The translations under genes and the position numbers were made by a program. A stretch of 64,000 bases of DNA from assembly GCF_014653435.1 (NCBI RefSeq), contig NZ_BNAO01000006.1:124711-188710 (forward strand), read 5' to 3'. Each line of letters begins with the position of its first letter. Position 1 is the first letter of the stretch. This document shows positions 36,602-46,220 of the stretch, in pieces. Origin of the DNA: Alishewanella longhuensis (GTDB taxonomy: Bacteria > Pseudomonadota > Gammaproteobacteria > Enterobacterales > Alteromonadaceae). The notes below the pieces were generated by a model that did not search any database, was not told the DNA's origin, and was given only the letters and a program-made list of their open reading frames with translations.

Positions 36602-37202
36602 TATTTGCTCCAGTACTATTGTCTGTTGCTGGGGGCTGATTAAGTTCGGCTTCAATTTGAGTTAGCGCATCAATTTTCTTCTGCAAATCACGGTTAGTCT
36701 TTTGCAAACGATCTATTGCATCTTGCTGCTGGGCATTTAAGCGGGTGACCGCACTTACCGCAGATTCGGCTTCCAGTAACTTTTGATTAAAGGTTAGCTC
36801 CCAGCCAAAGATTGCCGCTAATCGGGGCGGAAAGCTTGATACCATCTCGACTAACTGTGTTTGCACCCGAAAACGGGTGACATAAGGCATATCGGGATGC
36901 AAGCTTAATAGCGCCAGCTGTAACTGTGCCACCATATCAAACTCGGTTAATTCCCGTAAGCGCGCACGTTCTGGCTCAGGATCCACCAATATTTGCTGTT
37001 TATAATCCAACCAGGCTTGCAGGCTGCTGATCTGATCATCTAAGGCTAATACCAGATCAGCTTCAGGTTCAGCTTCCTCCGGCAGCGTTACCTGCTCAAA
37101 CTCTGGCTCAGAAACGGCGGTTTCTGTTGGTGGCACCGCCACAGGTGTCAACTGACACCCGCTTAACCACAGCAACATTGCAACGACCACAACCTTCTTC
37201 AT
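36588..37202 (-). CDS. qseG: QseG-like outer-membrane lipoprotein
   Basis: 204 residues. Lipobox LWLSGC (Cys16), then an acidic Pro/Glu segment and a helical body ending in a coiled coil (SAVTRLNAQQQDAIDRLQKT). Position between glrK and glrR, with overlaps on both sides (ATGA with glrK, 14 bases with glrR), matches E. coli qseG. QseG there contacts the kinase in the periplasm and stimulates it. Sequence is weakly conserved, so the name rests mainly on gene order, lipobox and length. Confidence 0.8.
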   Translation of the reverse strand: MKKVVVVAMLLWLSGCQLTPVAVPPTETAVSEPEFEQVTLPEEAEPEADLVLALDDQISSLQAWLDYKQQILVDPEPERARLRELTEFDMVAQLQLALLSLHPDMPYVTRFRVQTQLVEMVSSFPPRLAAIFGWELTFNQKLLEAESAVSAVTRLNAQQQDAIDRLQKTNRDLQKKIDALTQIEAELNQPPATDNSTGANNGQG

Positions 37203-38620
37203 ACCAGCTTTTCTCCTAATAACGGTAAACGCACCCGGATACAGACATCTGCGTAAACAACATCCACGATATCAGCGTGGCCACCTAATAAACGGGCACA
37301 GTCTGCCACTATGGATAAGCCTAACCCTGACCCCTGCACCGAATCAAAGCGTGGAGTAGTGCCGCGCTGAAAAGGTTCAAACAGTTTTTCCCGCAGCGAC
37401 ATTGGAATAGGCGTGCCATTATTGGCAACTTCTAACAAAACTGCGTCGTCCTGCCGGTATAATTTAACCCACACCGGGCTACCTTCGGCGCCATAAGCCT
37501 GAGCATTATTAATCAAGTTATCCAGAATACGGCGGAACAAGGTGGCGTCGGTATATAACGAATTAAGCTGGCAATCGAGTTTGACCTGCTGTTGGCGCTG
37601 TTGTAATGATAGCGCGTGATCACTAAAGCACTCTTGCATCAATTGCTGTGGGATCTGTTGACTCCATTCTGGCTGAGCTTGTTGTAATAAGCGGTTATAG
37701 TCTAACAACTGTTCCGTTAGCACACTTAAACGGTCTGCGCTGCCGTTTAATAAGGTTACCACTTCTTGCTGCTGTGGCGTCAAAGGCCCAACCAGTTGCT
37801 CGCTTAACAAGGCACAACCTTCACGAATACTGGATAAAGGCGTTTTTAATTCGTGCGAAGCATGGCGCAATAAAATAAGCCTTAACGCTTCTAATTGTTG
37901 CAAGCGGGAACTTAGCCAACGCAATTGCTCACCTAACTCAGTCAGCTCACGCGGACCACGTAATTTTTCATCTGGGAACTGATGTTTGGGCTGAGCAATA
38001 GCGCGGATCATCCGATCTAGCTTTTGTACCGGCGCCGTAATACGATTAGATGCCCATAACACTAACAGCAAGGTTAATAACACCAGGCCAAAAGTTTGCC
38101 AGGCCAGCTGCTGTTGTGTACTCGCCACTTGCTGTTGCTGATTTTGTAGTTGCTGCTCTAATAGATCCCATATTTGCTGGGTAATTTGCTGTTGTTGTGT
38201 GCGAATTTGCTGTAGCAGGAGCTCTGGAGTCTCTATCACCGGCTCGCTAAAGCGCTGCCGCAGCGCTTGTAAGGCGGCTTGTTGCTCAGCACAGAGTGTT
38301 AATTGGGGTAGAGAAATACACACCTGCGCCAGTAAATTAAGCTGATTATCAATGTGACTTAGGGCAACCCGCTGTAATGCCTCGGTGCGCACGACCACGT
38401 ATTGCCTGACGGCCCGTTCGATATCAATCACTAAACTTTGCATACTTTCCGACTGTCGCACAGAAGAGACAGCATGTTCGGCTGAAGAAATAGCGTAAGA
38501 GCTAACCCCGCTGAGCGATTTATTACTTTGCCAAAGTAGCACCGCCACCGGGATCAGGGCCAAAAAAAAGCTAAGTAATACCAATTGGCGTAATGACGCA
38601 GTTTGAATTGAGAAACGCAT
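37199..38620 (-). CDS. glrK: Sensor histidine kinase GlrK (QseE)
   Basis: 473 residues. Membrane helix 13-30, a periplasmic helical sensor (about 31-172, Gln-rich at the end), second helix 175-195, HAMP (SNRITAPVQKLDRMIRAIAQ), HisKA with the phosphorylated His256 in RHASHELKTPLSS, and an ATPase domain with DNLINNAQAYG, VQGSGLGLSIV. It senses envelope conditions and phosphorylates GlrR. First gene of glrK-qseG-glrR; the gene before it ends in its own terminator at 38719-38742, so glrK needs its own promoter between 38620 and 38720. Confidence 0.92.
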   Translation of the reverse strand: MRFSIQTASLRQLVLLSFFLALIPVAVLLWQSNKSLSGVSSYAISSAEHAVSSVRQSESMQSLVIDIERAVRQYVVVRTEALQRVALSHIDNQLNLLAQVCISLPQLTLCAEQQAALQALRQRFSEPVIETPELLLQQIRTQQQQITQQIWDLLEQQLQNQQQQVASTQQQLAWQTFGLVLLTLLLVLWASNRITAPVQKLDRMIRAIAQPKHQFPDEKLRGPRELTELGEQLRWLSSRLQQLEALRLILLRHASHELKTPLSSIREGCALLSEQLVGPLTPQQQEVVTLLNGSADRLSVLTEQLLDYNRLLQQAQPEWSQQIPQQLMQECFSDHALSLQQRQQQVKLDCQLNSLYTDATLFRRILDNLINNAQAYGAEGSPVWVKLYRQDDAVLLEVANNGTPIPMSLREKLFEPFQRGTTPRFDSVQGSGLGLSIVADCARLLGGHADIVDVVYADVCIRVRLPLLGEKLV

Positions 38621-38718
38621 AGCTCACAGTGTTTTAATCTAAAGTATTAGCTTACCAGTTTCCTGAAAAAAACGCCGTTGTTATTGGCGATAAAAAGCTG
38701 AGGTAAAAAAATTGGCAC

Positions 38719-38742
38719 AAAAAAGGCCAGACAAAGCTGGCC
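38719..38742 (-). terminator. Intrinsic terminator of the small membrane-protein gene
   Basis: On the minus strand GGCCAG/CTGGCC makes a 6-bp GC stem (7 with a flanking pair) with a six-base loop, followed by six T. It ends the transcript 40 bases after the stop codon at 38782 and isolates it from glrK. Confidence 0.88.
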
Positions 38743-38781
38743 AAGGCAGATTCAGCAAAAAAGCCGAATAATGGGATAAGG

Positions 38782-38970
38782 TTACTGTACCAGTTCTGTA
38801 TTCAGGTTGGCGTTAAACACTGGCTGGCTGCTGGCAACATCAGTTGCAACTTGTGCTTGTTCCCAAGCTTGTACACTGGCGTTATTTAAGTCAATGCGAC
38901 GCAGCAAGGTGAATACAATCGCCATGTTAGCAACTAAAAACAGGGTAACTAAACTTAAAAACATATCCAT
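38782..38970 (-). CDS. Small single-pass membrane protein under sigma-54 control
   Basis: 62 codons, ATG at 38970 with GGAG 7 bases upstream. One hydrophobic helix (about residues 3-23, MFLSLVTLFLVANMAIVFTLL) is followed by RRID and a polar 35-residue tail, predicting an inner-membrane protein with N-terminus outside or in the membrane and the tail inside. No family is recognised. It has its own terminator and a sigma-54 promoter at 39088-39103. The leader of about 107 bases can form two hairpins: AAAAGTA/TACTTTT, and CTCCTGA/TCAGGAG just ahead of the ribosome site. Proximity to glrK-qseG-glrR and GlrR-like sites suggests it is a GlrR target with an envelope-stress role. The RNA itself may also be functional. 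Confidence 0.7.
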   Translation of the reverse strand: MDMFLSLVTLFLVANMAIVFTLLRRIDLNNASVQAWEQAQVATDVASSQPVFNANLNTELVQ

Positions 38971-39087
38971 GGTACTTCTCCGGTTAAAGCTCCTGAAAGT
39001 GGAGCGGTCCGTGCTGTCTCAGGAGAATGGCGTAAAAGTAAAAATTTGTACTTTTGCGATATTCCCCTGCAGCCGTACCATAGATAA

Positions 39088-39103
39088 TGCAGGCTTTGTG
39101 CCA
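39088..39103 (-). promoter_or_regulatory. Sigma-54 promoter
   Basis: The minus strand reads TGGCACAAAGCCTGCA. The sigma-54 consensus TGGCAC-N5-TTGCW is matched at all positions except one T to C, with the invariant GG (-24) and GC (-12) correctly spaced. The start site would be close to 39077-39079, ahead of the small membrane-protein gene. Confidence 0.8.
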
Positions 39104-39177
39104 ACAATTTATATATGATTACTTTCAATAGTTTATGATTTATTTTATAAGGTGACAGTAAGTCTGGGGCGAGATAG

Positions 39178-39195
39178 TGTTGCTAATTTGCGACA
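39178..39195. promoter_or_regulatory. Candidate GlrR enhancer site A
   Basis: TGTT-N10-GACA differs at one position from the GlrR motif TGTC-N10-GACA known from E. coli glmY. Centred about 97 bases upstream of the -12 element, a normal distance for a sigma-54 enhancer. Shares TTTGCGACAC-type sequence with site B. Confidence 0.6.
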
Positions 39196-39221
39196 CATAT
39201 AATGACTGATAATTCACTTCT

Positions 39222-39277
39222 TTTAAAATCAATGGCTTAGCCTGTATGCTTTTTGCGACACCCAGGCCAAGCCATTG
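39222..39277 (-). terminator. Terminator-like hairpin after the adenosine deaminase gene
   Basis: CAATGGCTT/AAGCCATTG (9 bp) extended by GCCTG/CAGGC after one mismatch, 39230-39277, followed on the minus strand by ATTTTAAAAG. The U-run is short. Its loop contains candidate GlrR site B. Confidence 0.6.
39243..39260. promoter_or_regulatory. Candidate GlrR enhancer site B
   Basis: TGTA-N10-GACA, one mismatch to TGTC-N10-GACA, 65 bases (about six helical turns) upstream of site A and roughly 162 bases from the -12 element. It lies inside the loop of the terminator-like hairpin of the upstream gene. Confidence 0.5.
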
Positions 39278-39283
39278 TTATTA

Positions 39284-40510
39284 CTAGATAAATCCGTAAC
39301 GCTGTGCTACCCGATCAAAGTATTCCAGGCATTGTTTGGCATATTGGCGTTTTTCCACATAGCTGCCCGGGAAAAAGCTTTTCTTAAAACCGTAAGCCAC
39401 CATATCTTTTAAACGCTTTAAGGGCACATCAAAGTTATCCAGCGCCAGCTGGTATTCTTTACTCACAGTGGTATTGGATACCAGACGATTGTCGGTACAA
39501 ATTACCGTCGCAATGCGGTGCTCCAGCATGGCTTTAAATTTATGTTGGCGAATATCGGTAATGGCAGGGTTGGTTTGCAGATTACTGGTTAAACAGACCT
39601 CAATGGCAATGCGCTTATCGGCGATATAGGATGCCAAATTACTGATATATTTACTTTTATCTACAATAGCTGGATCTTTAATCATCTCTGGCATAAACAT
39701 TGAGTAACCGTGACCAATACGATCGGCATAGCACTCGGTAATGGCTTCAAATACACTTTCAGCACCGTAGGCTTCACCGGCATGCAGGGTTTTTAGTAAA
39801 AAGTGTTGATGGGCATATTCATATACCTCCTTAAATTTGCCCGCCGGGTAACCGGCTTCCTGCCCTGCTAAATCCAGGCCAACAATAGGGATCCCTTCTC
39901 CATCGCGCAGCCTGACACTGGCCCGCACCAGCTCCATCGCTGCCAGTTTAATCACGTCCATCGGCGCAAAATCACGCATTAGCTGAAATAAGTTGGTGTA
40001 ATAGGGCGAGAAGCCTTTATTACCAAACATCCGCATTGCACAATTGATAATACCATAATAAAACGGCGGTTTTTGACCGCTTAATACAGCCTCGGTAGCA
40101 TTATACTGCTGCATGGCGCGCTTTAGGCCGTTATTTACTGCATGCATTATCTGGTCAAAATCGATGCCGCGACTTAAATCAATTAGTAACTGTGGCGCAA
40201 AACGCACCTCAATATAGTTTACCCCTTCAGCTTGGTTATCCAGTGCCAGCTCGTACGCCGCTTGCTCCAGATTCTCCGGATCGCGCAATACGGCGCAGGT
40301 ATACTGAAAACAGTGCAGGTACTCGCCTAAATTTTGGTAACGATCTTTAAATACCAATTCTTTTAAACCGGCTACGCTATCTGAGGGCAACGTTACGTTA
40401 CTGCGCTTGGCCATCTCAATTAAACTGTCGAGCCTTAGGCTGCCATCCAGGTGCAAGTGCAAATCGGATTTGGGCATATCTTTAATAAATTCGGCTGAAT
40501 ATCTGGGCAT
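39284..40510 (-). CDS. add: Adenosine deaminase family protein
   Basis: 408 residues, a TIM-barrel zinc enzyme. N-terminal metal pair DLHLHLDGS, then TLHAGEAYG (His and catalytic Glu region), DRIGHGYSMF and the late Asp in ICTDNRLVSNTTVSKEY. The Asp-Asn-Arg form of the last motif instead of Asp-Asp is also found in actinobacterial adenosine deaminases, so it is a known variant. The enzyme converts adenosine to inosine in purine salvage; adenine or another purine is possible. The protein is longer than E. coli Add (333) with an insertion in the middle (residues about 155-185). Confidence 0.87.
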   Translation of the reverse strand: MPRYSAEFIKDMPKSDLHLHLDGSLRLDSLIEMAKRSNVTLPSDSVAGLKELVFKDRYQNLGEYLHCFQYTCAVLRDPENLEQAAYELALDNQAEGVNYIEVRFAPQLLIDLSRGIDFDQIMHAVNNGLKRAMQQYNATEAVLSGQKPPFYYGIINCAMRMFGNKGFSPYYTNLFQLMRDFAPMDVIKLAAMELVRASVRLRDGEGIPIVGLDLAGQEAGYPAGKFKEVYEYAHQHFLLKTLHAGEAYGAESVFEAITECYADRIGHGYSMFMPEMIKDPAIVDKSKYISNLASYIADKRIAIEVCLTSNLQTNPAITDIRQHKFKAMLEHRIATVICTDNRLVSNTTVSKEYQLALDNFDVPLKRLKDMVAYGFKKSFFPGSYVEKRQYAKQCLEYFDRVAQRYGFI

Positions 40511-40743
40511 AATCTTTCCTTCTTTAGCTATATGCAGAATAGCATGAAAGGCGCTTGTCCGAAAAACCTGAGCACAGGCTATAGCATACCGCTGAATCTT
40601 TGTGGCAGATCAGGTAAAGGTAACTTAATCAGTCAAAGCCGCATAATCCTTGCTAAGCTGTTTGTATTTAGCCTTTTAGCACTTCATCCTCAGCTATTTT
40701 TTCAACAGCATCTGGAGGGAGTAACACGACTTGGAGCACGGCG

Positions 40744-42195
40744 ATGCCTATTTGGTTAAAAGCACTATTGCCTGTGATATTGGCAATGATCGTCCTGGTA
40801 CTGCCAATTCCGCAGGGTTTGGATCCACATGCCTGGCGTTTCTTTGCAATTTTTATTGCGGTGATTGCAGGGTTAATACTAGAACCCCTGCCCGGCGCAG
40901 TAGTCGGTTTATCGGCCGTGGTATTGGTAGCAATTGCTGCTCCCTGGTTGTTATTTAGCCCCGCACAGCTTGCCGCGCCTAATTTTAATAGTGCAGGTAC
41001 TGCTTTTCGCTGGGCGGTGGCCGGCTTTGGTAATGCTACCGTTTGGCTAATTTTCAGCGCTTTTATGTTTGCTGCTGGCTACGAGAAAACCCAGTTTGGC
41101 AAACGCTTAGCCTTGTTGTTGGTGAAGAAAATGGGTAAAAACACCCTGACGCTCGGCTATGCAATCAGCTTTGCCGATTTACTGCTCGCCCCTTTTACAC
41201 CGTCAAACACCGCCAGAAGTGGTGGTACCATCTTCCCTATTATCTCTAACCTACCCGCCTTATATGGCTCCAGGCCTAATGATCCTAGTGCCCGGCTAAT
41301 TGGCTCCTACTTAATGTGGGTCGCCATTGCCGCCACCTGTGTCACCAGCTCGATGTTTCTATCAGCACTAGCGCCCAATTTACTGGCCACTGCGCTGGTA
41401 AAAAGCCAAATAGAGATCAGCATTAGCTGGGGCACCTGGGCTTTGGCATTTTTACCAGTCGGGGTAATACTGCTGCTACTGACGCCATTGTTAGCCTATT
41501 GGTTTTACCCGCCAACCATCAAAAGTAATGCGGAGGTTCCGCGCTGGGCCGCAGCAGAACTGACGAAACTTGGCCCGATGCAACTAAAAGAATGGCTGTT
41601 AGTGGCTTTTGTTTGCTTAGCGCTGCTGCTCTGGATCTTTGCCGCTAAGTATATTGAACCCGCTCTCGCCGCCTTATTAGTTATCTGTTTAATGCTATAC
41701 ACCAAGGTGTTGGACTGGTCAGATATTACCGGCAATAAAGCCGCCTGGAATACATTGGTGTGGTTTGCCACCTTAGTTACGTTGGCCGGTGGCTTGTCTG
41801 ATGTTGGCTTTATTCGCTGGCTCGGCGTACTGGGCGGCCAATGGCTGGGCGATGTCTCGCCAGTGACGGCAACACTGGTGTTAGTGATGGCCTTTTATCT
41901 GCTACATTATTTATTTGCCAGCAGCACAGCACATACTACCGCCTTGCTGCCGGTAACATTAGCCATTGGTGCTGCCATTCCGGGGATGAATTTACTGATC
42001 TTCAGCTTATTACTGGTAACATCATTGGGCCTGATGGGCATCCTCACACCTTACGGCACCGGTCCCAGCCCAATTTATTTTGGTAGTGGCTATTTACCTG
42101 CGCATGACTACTGGCGCCTTGGCAGCATTTTCGGATTATTTTATCTGGCGGTCTTGCTAGGTATCGGGTATCCGTGGCTACTGATGCTGTTTTAA
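40744..42195 (+). CDS. DASS family anion:sodium or exchange transporter
   Basis: 483 residues, about 12 membrane segments. The two DASS signature hairpins are present: TPSNTARSGGTIFPI and YLFASSTAHTTALLPV, with the closing MGILTPYGTGPSPIYFGSGYL. This sequence type matches the CitT/TtdT/YbhI branch, which exchanges di- and tricarboxylates such as succinate, tartrate or citrate. The ATG at 40744 has GGAG upstream. It is followed 186 bases later by a chemoreceptor gene with an HBM sensor, a domain known in McpS to bind dicarboxylates. Confidence 0.88.
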   Translation: MPIWLKALLPVILAMIVLVLPIPQGLDPHAWRFFAIFIAVIAGLILEPLPGAVVGLSAVVLVAIAAPWLLFSPAQLAAPNFNSAGTAFRWAVAGFGNATVWLIFSAFMFAAGYEKTQFGKRLALLLVKKMGKNTLTLGYAISFADLLLAPFTPSNTARSGGTIFPIISNLPALYGSRPNDPSARLIGSYLMWVAIAATCVTSSMFLSALAPNLLATALVKSQIEISISWGTWALAFLPVGVILLLLTPLLAYWFYPPTIKSNAEVPRWAAAELTKLGPMQLKEWLLVAFVCLALLLWIFAAKYIEPALAALLVICLMLYTKVLDWSDITGNKAAWNTLVWFATLVTLAGGLSDVGFIRWLGVLGGQWLGDVSPVTATLVLVMAFYLLHYLFASSTAHTTALLPVTLAIGAAIPGMNLLIFSLLLVTSLGLMGILTPYGTGPSPIYFGSGYLPAHDYWRLGSIFGLFYLAVLLGIGYPWLLMLF

Positions 42196-42381
42196 ACATC
42201 ATCGCTTCGCGCGCAAGTAAAATAAGACGCTAAAATCTGGCGCAAGCAACTAGTACAGCTTATGCTAAAATAGTAATTCACCTCTATTAGATGTGCTTCT
42301 ATCTCAGCCCAAAGGCAATGTCAAACATAGATAACAGTGGTAAGGGTTTATATTTTAGTATTCGCCGGAGGCGTCAGCACT

Positions 42382-44226
42382 ATGCAACTTAATAATATCT
42401 CTATAAAAAATAGGCTAATTTCTATAGCCGCCGTAGCAGTACTGGCGCTTAGCTTAATGCTACTACTGATGCAATACCAAGCCAGAACCCTGGGTAGCCT
42501 GGCTGCAGCAGATAACCTGATTGCTGAACTTAACACCGACATGCTGATGCTGCGCCGTCACGAAAAAGATTTTTTATTACGGCAGGAACTGCGTTATTTA
42601 CCACGGCATCAGGAAACGCAGCAAAAACTGGAGCAAAAACTTGCTGAGTTAAAACAATTACTGGCCAAACTTAACCTGCCCGATCCCCACACCACTGAGT
42701 TTGCACGTTTGGTAACAAACTATGGTAATGAATTTGCAGCGATGGTTGCCTTACAACAGCAAATAGGGTTAACCGAGACAGATGGCTTGCAAGGTGCACT
42801 GCGCAATAGCGCGCATCAGTTGGAACAGCAGCTCAACAGTGCTTTAGAGCAACAAGTATCTTATTTACAACTACGCCGCCTGGAAAAGGACTTTTTACTC
42901 AGACTTTCACCTGAGTATTTAGCCAGACAACAACAAATTGCCAATGCGTTGCAGTCTGAACTGACTAGCGAGGAAGCTCGCACCTTACAAACCTATATGC
43001 AAAGCATGAAAGACTTAGGCAATGCCTTAGAGCAACGCGGCTTTAATCAAGACCAAGGTGTCGAAGGGCGGATGCGGCAACAAATTCAAGCTACCGAGAG
43101 CCTACTAAAACAAATGTCAGAGCAACTCAGCGCCAGTTTTCGTGATGCGGTAAAACAAATCAATAGATTGAGCCTAAGCATTTTTGCCCTGATTATTATC
43201 TTAGTCATCTTGTTAGTAAGCCTGATTGCCCGCAGTATTCAAAAACCTATTCAGCAGGCCTCTGCTGATTTGGCCCGGATCAGAAATGAAAAGGACTTCA
43301 CCCTACGGCTTCATATAAAAGGCAAAGACGAAATCGCCGTCTTAGGTCAGGATGTTAATACCCTACTCTCTGATATTCAAACCTTGGTGAAGTCGGTTAA
43401 TCATTCACTGGAAACCCTGGATAGCGTAACCGAACAATTAGCTAGTGCAGCTGCAGGCAGCGCTACCTTAATGCGTGAGCAACAATCAGAAACTGATATG
43501 GTGGCCACTGCCGTAACCGAAATGGGGGCGACTATTCAGGAGATTGCCGCAAATACTGAGATGACCGCGAGTACAGCGAACAGTACCAATTTAAATGCGC
43601 AGCAAGGTCAGCAACAAGTTAGTGATAGTGTGGATTTTGTAAAAGCGCTGGCAGCACGCCTGCAAGATGCCAGCCAATCGGCGGCGGAACTTGAACAAGA
43701 CAGTATCAATATTGGCTCTGTACTCGATGTGATACGCGCCATTGCCGAGCAAACCAACTTGTTAGCCTTAAACGCTGCTATCGAGGCAGCCAGAGCCGGT
43801 GAGCAAGGCCGCGGCTTTGCGGTCGTTGCTGATGAAGTAAGAACCTTAGCGCAACGTACCCAGCAATCTACCCGACAGATAGAAGCTATTATTCAAACCT
43901 TACAGCAACGTACCAAAGGTATCGCCATTACCATGCAAGAGTGTCGCGATAATGGCATACAAAGTGCTGATCAGGCCAATACAGCAAAAGAGCTGTTGCA
44001 GCAAATCACTGCTAATGTCAGCAATATTATGGATATGACCACCCAAATAGCAGCGGCGATAGAAGAACAAAGCCTGGTTGCAGCCGAAGTCAACCGCAAT
44101 GTGGTGAAAATTAGAGATATGTCGGAAGAAACAGCAGGTACAGCCCGCCAAACCAATCAGCTCAGCGAAATGGTCGCCGGCCAGGCTCGTGAACTACGCA
44201 TGGAAGTTGAAAAGTTTAGAGCCTAA
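42382..44226 (+). CDS. Chemoreceptor with HBM (helical bimodular) sensor
   Basis: About 614 residues, ATG at 42382 with GGAGG 10 bases upstream (an earlier start at 42337 lacks a site). Membrane helix 12-31, then a periplasmic bimodular helical domain (32-265) with the hallmark repeat [10 protein letters not shown] (58-67) and [10 protein letters not shown] (165-174), one per module. A second helix (about 268-288) leads to HAMP and a signalling domain with [29 protein letters not shown] receptors such as McpS bind TCA-cycle acids. The C-terminus lacks a CheR tether. Confidence 0.93.
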   Translation: MQLNNISIKNRLISIAAVAVLALSLMLLLMQYQARTLGSLAAADNLIAELNTDMLMLRRHEKDFLLRQELRYLPRHQETQQKLEQKLAELKQLLAKLNLPDPHTTEFARLVTNYGNEFAAMVALQQQIGLTETDGLQGALRNSAHQLEQQLNSALEQQVSYLQLRRLEKDFLLRLSPEYLARQQQIANALQSELTSEEARTLQTYMQSMKDLGNALEQRGFNQDQGVEGRMRQQIQATESLLKQMSEQLSASFRDAVKQINRLSLSIFALIIILVILLVSLIARSIQKPIQQASADLARIRNEKDFTLRLHIKGKDEIAVLGQDVNTLLSDIQTLVKSVNHSLETLDSVTEQLASAAAGSATLMREQQSETDMVATAVTEMGATIQEIAANTEMTASTANSTNLNAQQGQQQVSDSVDFVKALAARLQDASQSAAELEQDSINIGSVLDVIRAIAEQTNLLALNAAIEAARAGEQGRGFAVVADEVRTLAQRTQQSTRQIEAIIQTLQQRTKGIAITMQECRDNGIQSADQANTAKELLQQITANVSNIMDMTTQIAAAIEEQSLVAAEVNRNVVKIRDMSEETAGTARQTNQLSEMVAGQARELRMEVEKFRA

Positions 44227-44250
44227 CGTCGATAACTAACCCTAATAAAA

Positions 44251-44275
44251 AATGGCGCTAAGTAGCGCCATTTTT
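44251..44275. terminator. Bidirectional terminator between two chemoreceptor genes
   Basis: AATGGCGCT/AGCGCCATT stem of 9 bp, AAGT loop, T on the plus side and A-run giving T on the minus side. Confidence 0.92.
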
Positions 44276-44322
44276 CTCACTCGTTAACTCAAGATTCTGC
44301 CAGAGCAGACGAGCATCTTTGT

Positions 44323-45942
44323 TTACACTTTAAAGCGATTGACCAATTCATTTAGCTGAATAGCTAATCGTGATAATTCTGAAGCACTGGCTGATGTTTG
44401 ATGCGAGCCAGCTGACGTTTGGTTTGCTAAATCACTGATCGTAATGATATTACGATCAATTTCACGCGCCACCTTAGACTGCTCTTCGGCCGCACTGGCG
44501 ATAACATGGTTTTGGTCGCTAATGCTGGTAATGTTATCAGCAATCTGGGTTAACGCCGCAGCGGCTTCCTCTGCCACATTCTGCGCATTACCGGCATTCT
44601 GGCTAATTAAACCCATGGCATTAACTGCTTCTTTTACCGAGCTTTGCACCTGGCTAATCATCTGCTCTATTTCGCCAGTAGAGGTTTGGGTACGATGCGC
44701 CAAACTACGTACCTCATCGGCTACCACCGCAAAGCCACGCCCGGCATCACCGGCACGCGCGGCTTCAATGGCCGCATTAAGCGCCAGCAAATTGGTTTGC
44801 TCGGCCACACTGCGAATAACTTCCAATACCTGATTAATCGATGAAACTTTTTCCGCCAGCACGTTAATAACATTGGCACTTTGCTGCACATCTGCATTCA
44901 TTTTGCCAATAACAGTGCGGGTTTGTAGCACCTTCTGGCTACCATCTTTTGCCAAGTTAGCTGATTGCACTGAAGCTTCCGAAGTTTGCATAGCGGTAGA
45001 AGCGACCTCATCTACTGCTGAACTCATCTCGGTAATAGCGGTTGCAGCTTGCTGCACTTCATCATTTTGTAGCTGAATAGCACGAGCAGACTCGTCTGTT
45101 ACTGCATTAAGTTCTTCCGCCGCCGACGCCAGCTGGCTGGCAGAACTGGCAATATGACCAATAGCATCACGCAATTTTTGCTGCATTTGCACTAAAGCTT
45201 CAGATAATTGCGTCAACTCATCACTGCCTTCACTGGTAATCCGTTGTGTTAAATCGCCCTCAGCAATTTGCTGAGCGGAGTTTACGGCCTGTGCTAACGG
45301 CTGATTAATGCTGGCCGAAATAACCAAAGCAATCACTACGGCTATAGCCACCGCCAACACAATTAACACTATCACTAAGATTCTGGCTTGCTCATATGCG
45401 GCGATAGACTCACTACGTGCAGCAGCAGCAGCCGTTTCATTCAGTTCAGTTAAACGCGCTAAACTAATCGCTATAGCATCTGTTAACGGGTTTATTTGTT
45501 GTAATAAATCCAAAGCTAAACCGATCTCATCTTGTTTTAAAAAATCTATCGCCTCTTTTTGAAACTTTAAATATTGCTGCAGTTGGCTGGCAAATTCATT
45601 ATAAGTACGCCGCACTTCATCAGTATTAATAAAGGCTTCATAACGTTTTTCAGTGGCAAGTACGCTTTGTCTTAGCTCATCCACCAAGCGCAGCGTTGCA
45701 CCTTCATTGTTTATGTCTGTTGTTAACATTAAACGCAGTGTTTGCACCCGTAAGCGAGTAACCGTATTATTTAATTCACCTACCGCCATTAATGCGGGTA
45801 AAATATTGGTTTCGAGCAAATTTGCTCGGTCCCGAATTTGTGACATGGTATTTAAATTGTAAAGCCCCAGTGCTGCCAGCATAAATGCCAGCGCGCCGAA
45901 GGCCGCGAGTAACCGCTTCTGAATGCTTACCGATCTGAACAT
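44323..45942 (-). CDS. Chemoreceptor with four-helix-bundle sensor
   Basis: 539 residues, Tar-like in length. Membrane helices at about 10-30 and 188-212 enclose a four-helix bundle (4HB_MCP type, [20 protein letters not shown]). HAMP follows ([16 protein letters not shown]), then a signalling domain with [26 protein letters not shown]; the end is [10 protein letters not shown]. The ligand cannot be read. It is convergent with the HBM chemoreceptor gene across a shared terminator. Confidence 0.92.
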   Translation of the reverse strand: MFRSVSIQKRLLAAFGALAFMLAALGLYNLNTMSQIRDRANLLETNILPALMAVGELNNTVTRLRVQTLRLMLTTDINNEGATLRLVDELRQSVLATEKRYEAFINTDEVRRTYNEFASQLQQYLKFQKEAIDFLKQDEIGLALDLLQQINPLTDAIAISLARLTELNETAAAAARSESIAAYEQARILVIVLIVLAVAIAVVIALVISASINQPLAQAVNSAQQIAEGDLTQRITSEGSDELTQLSEALVQMQQKLRDAIGHIASSASQLASAAEELNAVTDESARAIQLQNDEVQQAATAITEMSSAVDEVASTAMQTSEASVQSANLAKDGSQKVLQTRTVIGKMNADVQQSANVINVLAEKVSSINQVLEVIRSVAEQTNLLALNAAIEAARAGDAGRGFAVVADEVRSLAHRTQTSTGEIEQMISQVQSSVKEAVNAMGLISQNAGNAQNVAEEAAAALTQIADNITSISDQNHVIASAAEEQSKVAREIDRNIITISDLANQTSAGSHQTSASASELSRLAIQLNELVNRFKV

Positions 45943-46150
45943 AGCCCGCCTCTTATATCCTTAATTGCTGCCTGAACTTAGCTTCACTGTAGTTATACTT
46001 AACTGCGAACGAGAGCTGGTAGAGTAGTAAATGATACTTTAGCAGTAATATTTGTTGCTGGCAGCTTTTATATGCAACAGCGATAAAGGAAACTAAAGCT
46101 AGTTGTGTAAAATAGCTATGCTAACGGATTAAACTAACCTAGCGAAACAT

Positions 46151-46172
46151 AGTGCTTAGAAAGTGCTTAGAA
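46151..46172. repeat. 11-bp direct duplication
   Basis: Two abutting copies of AGTGCTTAGAA in the 278-base stretch between the lipocalin and chemoreceptor genes. No other gene or site is evident there. Confidence 0.85.
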
Positions 46173-46220
46173 AGTACGCACCAGAATACCTGAAAAATAC
46201 CTAAATCGACTAAGCCAGTA

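Noticed and set aside
39284-40510. Asp-Asn in place of Asp-Asp in the deaminase considered as loss of activity
   Set aside because: The same Thr-Asp-Asn-Arg form occurs in actinobacterial adenosine deaminases, so it is a family variant.
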